A DNA stretch of 64,000 nt from CALAGB01 sp963713965. Its GTDB lineage: Bacteria > Chloroflexota > Chloroflexia > Thermomicrobiales > Thermomicrobiaceae. The number at the start of each line of letters is the position of its first letter. Within the stretch, counting starts at the first letter, position 1. Shown piece after piece: positions 26,870 to 34,296 of the stretch. The notes below the pieces were generated by a model. That model was not told where the DNA came from. It worked only from the letters and a program-made list of their open reading frames with translations, and did not search any database. Both the position numbers and the translations under genes were made by a program. The stretch lies in NCBI GenBank assembly GCA_963713965.1, contig OY970217.1, positions 1,302,001 to 1,366,000 of the forward strand, given 5' to 3'.

Positions 26870-27733
26870 TTACTTCGGCTCGTATGAAACGACGAACATG
26901 CCGTAGTAGGTCGGGTGCTCGTAGCTGAGGACTTCGCCCTTCATCGGCGTGTGCGTCAGCGCTCCGGCCAGCATGAGCGTCTGCCACAAACCATCGATTG
27001 CCGCCTCGCGGGCCTTCTCATCGGTGAGCGTGATCAAACTTCCCGGATCGTCTCGCTTGAGCGCGTCCATGACGATACCGTCCACCTCTTCCGCGGCCGG
27101 GCTGAAGCCATAGGGGCCGCTTTCCTGATGCTTGTGGGCCCAGTCGCACGAAGCGACGAAGGCAATGCGGCGTCCGTCCTTCTCAGCGGCTTCAGCGATG
27201 GCGGTGCCGAACTCTACCATCGACTCGCGCGGAAGACTGCGCGATGGGTTAGCGATGACGATGGGCGGTCCGATTGGATCTGGCGCCGGAGCCAGAACGC
27301 CGCCATGGCCAACCGCGTTCTGGTTGTGACCCAGGAACCAGGCCGGCACCATGACGCCCCAGTCCATCGGGATGGCACTCTGATGCCGCGCGTTGCCCGC
27401 ATAGCCACCCAGCGCGATCGGTACACCGCGCGCCCGCGCCGCTTCGGCGATAGCGTCCGTCATGTCGGAGTCGACCGGCACGTTCATTTCAAGCGTGCGT
27501 CCGCCCCATGAGAGTGTCCCAGCGGCGCGTGCAACCGATGCGAGGCAGATGGTGCCATCGACTCGGAACCCATGCGGCGTGGCGATCACGATCACATCCG
27601 GATTGGTGGCGGCGGCACGGCGGCCAACCTCCTCCAGCGCGGCACGAGTGGCGAGACCACCTTCGGCATCATCGCTCACAGCCGGAATGAGCGAGAAGCC
27701 GTGCGGCGTGATACAGGCGTAAACCAATGGCAT
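26870..27733 (-). CDS. Class III extradiol ring-cleavage dioxygenase-type protein (LigB fold)
   Basis: Protein of the LigB/DODA/MEMO-like fold, 287 aa. Candidate metal ligands are His in ITPHGFSLIP (about 12), His in IATPHGFRVDG (about 58), and the conserved His in SCDWAHKHQESGPYGFSP (about 200) that is typical of class III extradiol dioxygenases. ATG 27733 has AAAGGA 8 nt upstream; an earlier ATG (27811) is unlikely. It may cleave a catechol or belong to the AMMECR/MEMO branch of unknown function. It is separate from the hyu genes by about 490 nt. Confidence 0.8.
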   Translation of the reverse strand: MPLVYACITPHGFSLIPAVSDDAEGGLATRAALEEVGRRAAATNPDVIVIATPHGFRVDGTICLASVARAAGTLSWGGRTLEMNVPVDSDMTDAIAEAARARGVPIALGGYAGNARHQSAIPMDWGVMVPAWFLGHNQNAVGHGGVLAPAPDPIGPPIVIANPSRSLPRESMVEFGTAIAEAAEKDGRRIAFVASCDWAHKHQESGPYGFSPAAEEVDGIVMDALKRDDPGSLITLTDEKAREAAIDGLWQTLMLAGALTHTPMKGEVLSYEHPTYYGMFVVSYEPK

Positions 27734-28135
27734 GAGGGCTGATTCCTTTCTCAAATGCGTTTCTGTCGGCTGAGGCCGACCACCGTAAGCGAGCCCATCA
27801 TAGCGCGGCATGGGACCTCCGCTCCACAGACGCGACGTCCATGGTCCAGACCGCTTATCCCAGACCTTTGCTGCAGGAGGAATTCGTCGTCATTTTGGCA
27901 CAGGTGATGCGATGCTCAGCCACATAGGTGACAGCCCTTCTCCGACACAGCGGGAAGCCACCTCTGACGGGGATCGTCGAGGTGGGAAGATCTCGGAACC
28001 GCCCGCGACCGACCCGCCAGATCCTCGACGGCATGTTGTGGGTCCTATTGCCTTTTCGGCACAGCGCTCATAATATGTCAACACCGTCTTCGTCCCAACG
28101 TCTTGCCTCACCGGCATGAATCGATAGGAGGACAG
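27734..28135. other. Divergent intergenic region
   Basis: No gene supported. It holds the promoter of the 78-aa gene at its right end. The 93-codon frame on the minus strand has no recognisable protein character. Confidence 0.5.
28048..28076 (+). promoter_or_regulatory. Promoter of the 78-aa protein gene
   Basis: TTGCCT at 28048-28053 and TAATAT at 28071-28076, spaced 17 nt. Transcription would begin near 28083, some 50 nt before the ATG at 28136. Confidence 0.5.
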
Positions 28136-28372
28136 ATGTCCCGCCTCATCATCGCCAACCGCCGGGGTCACCAGGTGCTGGAATGGGATTCCGCGGTTGA
28201 CACCGAGGAGACGCGCGAAGCCATCGCCGAGGCCGAGCGGATTATCAAGGACGCGCGCCTACGCGGCTGTGCCGTCTCGCGCAAGGTCGATGACAAACAC
28301 GTGCTGGATCGTGGCAGGTTCGATCCATCAGCCGAGGAGTATCAGATCATCGCCCCGATCGCGGGCGGCTAG
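28136..28372 (+). CDS. 78-aa protein with C-terminal Gly-Gly, possible beta-grasp/ubiquitin-like fold
   Basis: Not a family I can name. Start ATG 28136 has the strong site ATAGGAGGACAG. The predicted order is strand (RLIIANRRG), strand (HQVLEWDSA), one long helix (about 22-43, TEETREAIAEAERIIKDAR), strand (CAVSRKV), and a final strand EEYQIIAPIAGG ending exactly in Gly-Gly. This order and the end resemble MoaD/ThiS (for example the GDEVAFFPPVTGG-type end), so it may be a sulfur-carrier or ubiquitin-like protein. No E1-like (ThiF/MoeB) gene is in the window, so the idea is inference. An unknown 160-aa gene and a Rieske fusion follow. Confidence 0.8.
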   Translation: MSRLIIANRRGHQVLEWDSAVDTEETREAIAEAERIIKDARLRGCAVSRKVDDKHVLDRGRFDPSAEEYQIIAPIAGG

Positions 28373-28458
28373 ATCGTCGACGACAGGCGGCCGGGACCAC
28401 ACCCGAGCCGCCTGAGCAGACTCTAATCATCAACGAGCTAGAACCAAAGGGAGTGCTC

Positions 28459-28941
28459 ATGTCCCGGTTTGTGGACTGGCTGCTTCGGCGTGATGTCGAG
28501 CTTCCCATCGAAACGCGACAGGGCGGGATCGAGCTACCCTGGACGCAACGCTGGTACCACGTACCCAAGCGGAGCGCCGGCTGGGATTTCCGCGAGGAAG
28601 ACTACCAGTCGGCCCGCACCAACGCGCGCGTCGTGGCGCGCGCAACGCTTGGGGACGACGTCTGGGAGCACGTGCTACGCCACGGCTTTGTCGACGTCCC
28701 GTCTCGCCGGTTCAATGGTTTGATTTATCGTCTGCGCGTTGGCCGACGGATCGAAGTTCGCTGCGAGCCGGGAGCCGATTCACCCTGGCCCTTCCCTTAC
28801 CTCTGCATCAACCCAAGCTACCCGTTGCCGGAGGAGGAATTCTTCGCCCATCTCTATCTCTACGTGAGGGACCAGGAGGACGAGATCATCCGGGTCGCGG
28901 CGCCGCAGCCGTGGGACCAGAGGCTGGGACGGACGTTCTAG
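28459..28941 (+). CDS. Conserved-looking hypothetical protein, 160 aa
   Basis: Soluble, no signal or membrane segment. Rich in Trp, Tyr, Arg and acidic residues; the N-terminus (SRFVDWLLRRDVELPIE) is amphipathic, the centre has RFNGLIYRLRVGRRIEVRCEP and the C-terminal part PYLCINPSYPLPEEEFFAHLYLYVRD. Two cysteines. I do not recognise the family. ATG 28459 has AAGGGAG 5 nt upstream. It lies 86 nt after the Gly-Gly protein and before the Rieske gene, all on the plus strand, so the three may form one transcription unit. Confidence 0.75.
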   Translation: MSRFVDWLLRRDVELPIETRQGGIELPWTQRWYHVPKRSAGWDFREEDYQSARTNARVVARATLGDDVWEHVLRHGFVDVPSRRFNGLIYRLRVGRRIEVRCEPGADSPWPFPYLCINPSYPLPEEEFFAHLYLYVRDQEDEIIRVAAPQPWDQRLGRTF

Positions 28942-29070
28942 CCGATCCTCAGCCCCCAAGCGCGCCGGTTTGCGACATTCTTCGGATGCCCGATGCGCCA
29001 AATCGCGTTACGATGATGAAACTGGTGTCAAATCAGGCCGTCGTGTCGCATCGCGCGAAAGGGGATCGCT

Positions 29071-30849
29071 ATGGCTGTGGCCGCCGACAGGCTCGTCCGT
29101 GTGGGACGAATCGAGGAACTCGATAAACCGCGCATCGTCTCTGGAGGCCGTCACGGCATTGCCGTCATCGCCGATGGTGACAAGGTCTATGCTGTCGACA
29201 ACCGCTGCCCGCACATGGGTTTTCCATTGCATCGCGGCAGTGTCTGCGACGGCATCCTCACCTGCCACTGGCACCACGCACGCTTCGATCTGGCGAGCGG
29301 CGGCACCTTCGATCCGTGGGCTGACGATGTCCGCATCTATGACACGGTTATCGAGGATGGCGTCGTCTTCGTTGACCCGCAGCCCAAATCGGTCGACCAG
29401 GAGAAGCGCTGGAAGCAACGCCTGCATGACGGACTGGAGCAGAACCTCAATCTACTGACGGTCAAAGCCGTCCTTGGACTCCAGGAAGCGGGCGTTCCTT
29501 CGGCGGACGTGGTCGAGATCGGCGCTCGGTTCGGGTCGACCTTCCGTCGGGCAGGCTGGGGCCCCGGACTCACGATTCTGACGGCGATGTCGAACACGCT
29601 TCCGGCGCTGAATCGAGAAGAGCAGGCGCTGGCGCTCTACCACGGTATGGTCCACGTGGCGTCGGATGTGAGCGGCGCTCCGCCCCGCTTCCAGCTCGAT
29701 CCACTGCCGAAAGCAGACGTACCGATTGATCGCCTCAAAGTCTGGTTCCGCCAATTCATTGAGGTGCGAGACTCGGACGGCGCAGAGCGTGCTCTGCTCA
29801 GCGCCATCGATTCCGGCGCCACCCAGCAAGAGCTGGCCGATATGCTCCTCTCCGCCGCCACCGATCACGTCTACCTTGATGGCGGTCACACCACCGACTT
29901 CATCAACAAGGCGTGCGAGATGCTCGATCTCGTTGGCTGGGATCAGGCCACCGACGTGCTGCCGAGCGTGGTCCGCGGTCTGGCGATGGCGCGCCGCAGC
30001 GAGGAGTTGAACATCTGGCGGCATCCCGTCGATCTCATCGCGCTGCTCGATCAGGCAACTGCACGTCTCGACAATCTCGGCCACGACCGCGCCGGAACGG
30101 GCAACTGGACCGGGTTTGGCGACCTCGTTGACCTCCTCCTTGATGAGGATCCGGACGCGACGTTCAACGCCATTCTCGCCGCCCTCGAGTCCGGCGCGTC
30201 ACTCACTGACGTCAGTCAGACGTTGACCTACGCCGCGGCGGTGCGCGTGGCCCGTTTCCATACCAGCAACGAGTTCTCTGATTGGATCACGGTGCTGCAT
30301 ACCTTTACCTACTGCAACGCAGTGCATCAGTCGCTCAAACGCGCCCCTTCGGCCGACCTGGCTCGCGGTATTTTTCACGGCGCGGCCAGCCTGTATCTCG
30401 ATCGCTTCCTCAACATGCCGGCCGCGCGCCTGCCGGAGGAGCGACCTGGATCCGACGAAACGGCCACAGCGCGGGCTCTGCTGGACGAACTGCTTGAACT
30501 TACGGACCGGGAGCAGCGCGTCAACGAGTCGGCCATGGTCGTTCACCGCTATCTCAGCCAGGGCTACGATCGTGCGCCGTTGCTTGCGACGCTCGGACGC
30601 ACGCTACTCCGTGAAGACGCCGAGTTCCACAGCTACCAGATGTACGAAGCCGGTTTGGCGCTGGAGCGCGAGCTACGTGAGACTCGTCCAGAAGCCGCGA
30701 ATCATGCATTGATCGCCGTCACGCGTTACCTGGCCGCACACGCGCCAACGTCGCGCGCCATGTTGCAGACGGCTCGCACGGCCATGCGGCTGCAGCGCGG
30801 CGAATCGGTCTACGAGGATCCGGAGGACGCACTGGCCGCCGAAGGCTAA
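29071..30849 (+). CDS. Rieske [2Fe-2S] domain fused to a large helical domain
   Basis: 592 aa. Residues 8-105 are a Rieske domain with ligands Cys46, His48 (RCPHMGFPLHRG) and Cys65, His68 (TCHWHHARF). It lacks a disulfide pair as in bc1 proteins and resembles ferredoxin-type Rieske domains of oxygenases. Residues about 115-590 form an almost wholly alpha-helical domain rich in His (for example DHVYLDGGHTTDFINKA, HTFTYCNAVHQSL, IFHGAASLYLDR) of the type seen in questin-oxidase-like or metal-binding helical bundles; I cannot name it. Start ATG 29071 with AAAGGGGATCGCT upstream. It ends in a good intrinsic terminator. Confidence 0.85.
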   Translation: MAVAADRLVRVGRIEELDKPRIVSGGRHGIAVIADGDKVYAVDNRCPHMGFPLHRGSVCDGILTCHWHHARFDLASGGTFDPWADDVRIYDTVIEDGVVFVDPQPKSVDQEKRWKQRLHDGLEQNLNLLTVKAVLGLQEAGVPSADVVEIGARFGSTFRRAGWGPGLTILTAMSNTLPALNREEQALALYHGMVHVASDVSGAPPRFQLDPLPKADVPIDRLKVWFRQFIEVRDSDGAERALLSAIDSGATQQELADMLLSAATDHVYLDGGHTTDFINKACEMLDLVGWDQATDVLPSVVRGLAMARRSEELNIWRHPVDLIALLDQATARLDNLGHDRAGTGNWTGFGDLVDLLLDEDPDATFNAILAALESGASLTDVSQTLTYAAAVRVARFHTSNEFSDWITVLHTFTYCNAVHQSLKRAPSADLARGIFHGAASLYLDRFLNMPAARLPEERPGSDETATARALLDELLELTDREQRVNESAMVVHRYLSQGYDRAPLLATLGRTLLREDAEFHSYQMYEAGLALERELRETRPEAANHALIAVTRYLAAHAPTSRAMLQTARTAMRLQRGESVYEDPEDALAAEG

Positions 30850-30874
30850 CCTTCCTCAATCAATCGAGATCGCA

Positions 30875-30909
30875 ACTGGCGGGGCGCCCTTCCCCGCCAG
30901 TGTTGTTTT
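30875..30909 (+). terminator. Intrinsic terminator of the Rieske fusion gene
   Basis: 10-bp perfect stem ACTGGCGGGG / CCCCGCCAGT with a 7-nt loop, followed by GTTGTTTT. It lies 25 nt after the stop codon. Confidence 0.8.
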
Positions 30910-30923
30910 CAGTTCTGGTCAAT

Positions 30924-31057
30924 GTAGTGGCGGGCGTCCCTGCCCGCCTTCATCGAGCACATGCGGGCAACTCATTCAACTCCGACCGTCAAGCGAAACC
31001 CTCACGATTCGCGCTCACGGGCGCGTCAGGAAGGCGGGCAGGGACGCCCGCCACTAC
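30924..31057. repeat. Pair of exact inverted REP-like repeats (27 nt each)
   Basis: 30924-30950 is the exact reverse complement of 31031-31057. Each unit is itself a hairpin (GGCGGGC / GCCCGCC around GTCCCT). The 80 nt between have no gene. Confidence 0.85.
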
Positions 31058-31223
31058 GGCGCTGATGACGGTGACAATCTGACGAGCAATGTCCGAAGCA
31101 TGTCAACGGGTTGGTAGGCACCTGTGCTATCGTCGGGCGCGGCGGACATGCAACGTGGTGCATGCATACAGCCGAACGGGAACGCCGGACAAGCCGGGAA
31201 ATCGTCGTCGGAGGTAGTACGCG

Positions 31224-32483
31224 GTGAGTTGGAGACCACGTCTCAGACTCAGTCACGACAACCGCCGCATCTTCTACGGGATGGCCTTTGGCGAGGGCGC
31301 GTTCGGCATCTATCAGACGCTCTGGCCTCTGTACATCGCCGAACTCGGCGCCACCCCGCCACAGGTCGGTGTCGTCATGGGTGTGGTCGGAATCAGCAGG
31401 CTCTTTACGTTGATCCCCAGCGGGATCCTGGCCGACCACATTCCGCCGCGGGCGATCATGGTGGTGGGACGCACGCTCACCGCACTCGGCATGCTCCTCT
31501 TCGCCGTGGCCAACTCCTGGTGGCAGCTGATCCTTTTCGGCCTGGTCATTTCGGCCGGGGCCATCGCTTTTCCGACGATTCTCTCCACCATCGCCGCCGG
31601 GGCAGGAGAGGGGCCGGATCGTACCCGTGTATTCACCTTGATCAACACCGTGGCGCCCTCGACGGGACTCCTGATCACTCCCGCTCTCGGGGGACTGATC
31701 GCTGCCACCATCAGCCTGCGAGCCGTCTTCATCGTGGCCGGAGTCTTTGCCGCGGGTGCGGCGTTATCCTTCTCGACCATCACTCCCAAACCGCCACCAA
31801 ACAAGGCGGAGTCAAGCGCCAATTACCGCACGACGCTCGCTGACCGCTCGATCATGTCGATCTTGCTCATGGAGATGGTCGCGATCTTCGCGCTCTCGGT
31901 GGGCATTGCCCTGGTTCCCAATTATCTGCAGGACGTTCATCACGTGAGCGACGGCGTGATTGGCGTCTTCGGTTCCATCGGCGCCGCGGGAAGTATTTCG
32001 CTGGGTCTGATAATCCACCGCATCCGGCGCTTTCAGCAGCCATTCAACGCGCTCTTTCTCTCGATTGGATCTGTGGCGGTAGCGCTCCTGCTCCTCTCCG
32101 TCAGCGGCTCGACGGTCATCTTCGCGCTCGCCTACTTGCTGCGGGGTGGTTTCTTTGTCACCTGGACACTGTTCGAAGCCGCACTCAGCGTTGTTACGCC
32201 GGCGCACCTGCGCTCGCGCACCTACGCGCTGGCGGAGATCATGAGTGGCGCCGGCTTCGCCATCGGCCCCTTCATGAGCGGCTGGCTGTACGCGGTCAAA
32301 CCCTCCATGCCACTTTACGCGGGCCTGGCGCTGACGATCGCCATTCTGATGTGTATCCCACTCGCGCAACGCCGCTTCATTCGAGGGACGACCGCGGTCA
32401 TGTTTCGAGCCGCGAACGGCGATCCTGTCGTTGATCAAGTGGTTGGTGAAGACACTGGAGGCGCGGACCCACGGCAGGAATGA
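31224..32483 (+). CDS. MFS transporter
   Basis: Twelve-helix major facilitator of 419 aa. N-terminal half starts FYGMAFGEGAFGIYQTLWPLYI and has the loop motif SGILADHIPPRAIMVVGRTLTALGM, similar to the MFS motif A (GxLaDrxGrkxxl). After a short cytoplasmic loop (about 190-210) comes the second six-helix half. Start GTG 31224 with CGGAGG 10 nt upstream. Substrate unknown; no neighbouring gene suggests one. Confidence 0.88.
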   Translation: MSWRPRLRLSHDNRRIFYGMAFGEGAFGIYQTLWPLYIAELGATPPQVGVVMGVVGISRLFTLIPSGILADHIPPRAIMVVGRTLTALGMLLFAVANSWWQLILFGLVISAGAIAFPTILSTIAAGAGEGPDRTRVFTLINTVAPSTGLLITPALGGLIAATISLRAVFIVAGVFAAGAALSFSTITPKPPPNKAESSANYRTTLADRSIMSILLMEMVAIFALSVGIALVPNYLQDVHHVSDGVIGVFGSIGAAGSISLGLIIHRIRRFQQPFNALFLSIGSVAVALLLLSVSGSTVIFALAYLLRGGFFVTWTLFEAALSVVTPAHLRSRTYALAEIMSGAGFAIGPFMSGWLYAVKPSMPLYAGLALTIAILMCIPLAQRRFIRGTTAVMFRAANGDPVVDQVVGEDTGGADPRQE

Positions 32484-32629
32484 GACCTCATTGAAAGAGG
32501 TAGTCCAGGGGACAGACAAAGGACATCGGATGACGTTCGTCGCGGCCCCTCTTTAATCCTCGTCCAAGAATGTCAGCCTAGAGTTGCTCTCCGGTGTACG
32601 GTCTCTTGACCGGGAAAGGGGACATCTGG

Positions 32630-33091
32630 TTGTTCAAAGTGTTGTTTCGGCTCGTGAAGATCGGCGTCGTTGCCGGTATCGCGGGCTTCGTCCTGATCCA
32701 GTTCATCCCATACGGGCGCTCGCACAACGATCCACCGGCCACAAACCCAGTCACCTGGGACAGTCCACAAACCCAACAACTCGCCATGGAGGCGTGCGGC
32801 GATTGCCACAGCAATCAAACAACCTGGCCCTGGTATTCCAACATCGCGCCGATCTCCTGGTTGGTGCAGGAGCATGTCGATCATGGACGCCAGATCCTGA
32901 ACTTCTCAAATTTCAGCCCGAATCAGCGAGGAGCCGACCGCGCCGCTCGCGCCGTGCAGAATGGCAGCATGCCGCCCGGATACTACACGCTCATTCATGG
33001 CACCGCTCGACTCACCGACGCGCAGAAACAGCAGCTCATTCAGGGGCTCATTGCCACGTTTGGCAGCCAGCGAGGCTCAGCGTCACCCTAG
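32630..33091 (+). CDS. Membrane-anchored heme-binding domain protein (Haem_bd type)
   Basis: 153 aa from TTG 32630, chosen because AAAGGGG lies 8 nt upstream; a GTG at 32594 is possible. One N-terminal transmembrane helix ends in FIPYGRSHNDPP; the external part has a single c-type heme site CGDCHSN (Cys-x2-Cys-His) and the family-typical TTWPWYSNIAPISWLVQ and NGSMPPGYY. A close paralogue lies at 59656-60105. Such proteins are single-heme electron carriers or sensors in the periplasmic space. It stands alone between an MFS gene and an oxidoreductase gene. Confidence 0.88.
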   Translation: MFKVLFRLVKIGVVAGIAGFVLIQFIPYGRSHNDPPATNPVTWDSPQTQQLAMEACGDCHSNQTTWPWYSNIAPISWLVQEHVDHGRQILNFSNFSPNQRGADRAARAVQNGSMPPGYYTLIHGTARLTDAQKQQLIQGLIATFGSQRGSASP

Positions 33092-33290
33092 CGCAAGAGA
33101 GTGGCGTGAGTGATGCGACGTTACGGCGTGATCCACAACGTGGCGAGTCGGGGAATCAAGTCGCGCGACAGCACAGTTACACTACGATAGTAGAGCGACG
33201 CCAGCGTGATGCGGGCGCTGGCCGCAGCTGCGACACACAGCCCGACAAATTATCACCAGGATGTCCGTCGTTCGCATGGGAGGAACGGGA

Positions 33291-34169
33291 ATGAAGATCG
33301 GCGTCGTCTTTCCGCAGGTCGAGATCGGACCAGACCCAGCGGTCGTGCGTGAATACGCCCAGACTGCCGAAGGATTGGGCTACACCCACATCCTGGCATA
33401 CGATCACGTGATCGGTGCCGACATTACGAACCGCCCCAATTGGCGCGGCCCCTACACGCTCGATACCCAATTCCACGAGCCCTTCGTCCTTTTCGGCTAT
33501 CTGGCAGCCATCACCAAGCTCGAACTGGTCACCGGCGTGATCATCTTGCCGCAACGCCAGACCGTGCTGGTCGCCAAGCAGGCGGCGCAGGTCGACGTGC
33601 TCACTGGCGGCAAATTCCGGCTGGGCGTCGGCGTCGGCTGGAACGAGGTTGAATACGAGTCACTCAACGAGACATTCCGCAATCGCGGCCGGCGTGAAGA
33701 AGAGCAGATCGACGTCATGCGCATGCTCTGGACGCAGAAATCGGTCACATTCACGGGCAAGTGGCACAACATCCCTGGTGCCGGCCTAAAACCCTTGCCG
33801 GTTCAGCAGCCGATCCCGGTTTGGATCGGTGGATCGACCGACCCGGCTTTCAAGCGCATCGGCAAGATGGGGGATGGTTGGATGCCGCAGTTCCGTCCGA
33901 ACGCCGAGGGCCAGGCTAAAGTCGAGATGGTGCGCAACTACACCCGCGAAGCGGGGCGCGACCCGGACGAGTTGGGCATGGAGGCGCGTCTCAGCCTCGG
34001 GATGACGCCGCGCTCCGAATGGCGCCAGGACATCGAGCGTTGGAAAGAGCTCGGCGCCACGCATCTTTCGATCAACACCATGAGTGCGGGGCTGAAGACG
34101 CCTCAGGAGCACATCGCTTTGCTCGAGCAGTTGGTCGAGGAACTTGGGCTCGCCGATTTCAAGGAGTAG
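33291..34169 (+). CDS. Luciferase-like (LLM) F420-type oxidoreductase
   Basis: TIM-barrel flavin/F420-dependent monooxygenase-type protein of 292 aa. Typical elements: MKIGVVFPQVEIG start, YDHVIGADITNRPNWRGPYTLD split at about 38-60, TGVIILPQRQTVLVAKQAAQ and GGKFRLGVGVGWNEVEYE. These fit the TIGR03619-like F420 group. ATG 33291 has GGAGG 7 nt upstream. Substrate unknown. A second, only distantly similar LLM protein is at 52497-53558. Confidence 0.9.
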   Translation: MKIGVVFPQVEIGPDPAVVREYAQTAEGLGYTHILAYDHVIGADITNRPNWRGPYTLDTQFHEPFVLFGYLAAITKLELVTGVIILPQRQTVLVAKQAAQVDVLTGGKFRLGVGVGWNEVEYESLNETFRNRGRREEEQIDVMRMLWTQKSVTFTGKWHNIPGAGLKPLPVQQPIPVWIGGSTDPAFKRIGKMGDGWMPQFRPNAEGQAKVEMVRNYTREAGRDPDELGMEARLSLGMTPRSEWRQDIERWKELGATHLSINTMSAGLKTPQEHIALLEQLVEELGLADFKE

Positions 34170-34207
34170 TGCCAAGCAGCCCGGGGGTAGCCGAATGCTC
34201 TCTCGCA

Positions 34208-34279
34208 GGACGCCGTGAATGCCGCCCCTACGGATGGAGTCCACACAGATCCCAGTAGGGGCGACATCCATGGCGTCCT
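34208..34279. repeat. Imperfect 25-bp inverted repeat between convergent genes
   Basis: 34208-34232 and 34255-34279 pair over 25 bp with 3 mismatches; ends are AGGACGCC and CCCCTAC / GTAGGGG. It sits between two convergent genes and may act as a two-way terminator. The GTAGGGGCGA edge is shared with the repeats at 21895 and 22130. Confidence 0.75.
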
Positions 34280-34296
34280 GGTGCTCTGGAGGAAAC

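Larger units (their letters stand above)
30850..31223. other. Intergenic region with terminator and inverted repeat pair
   Basis: No gene. It contains the terminator of the Rieske gene and a pair of exact inverted 27-nt palindromic repeats, and ends with the GGAGG site of the MFS gene. Confidence 0.7.
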
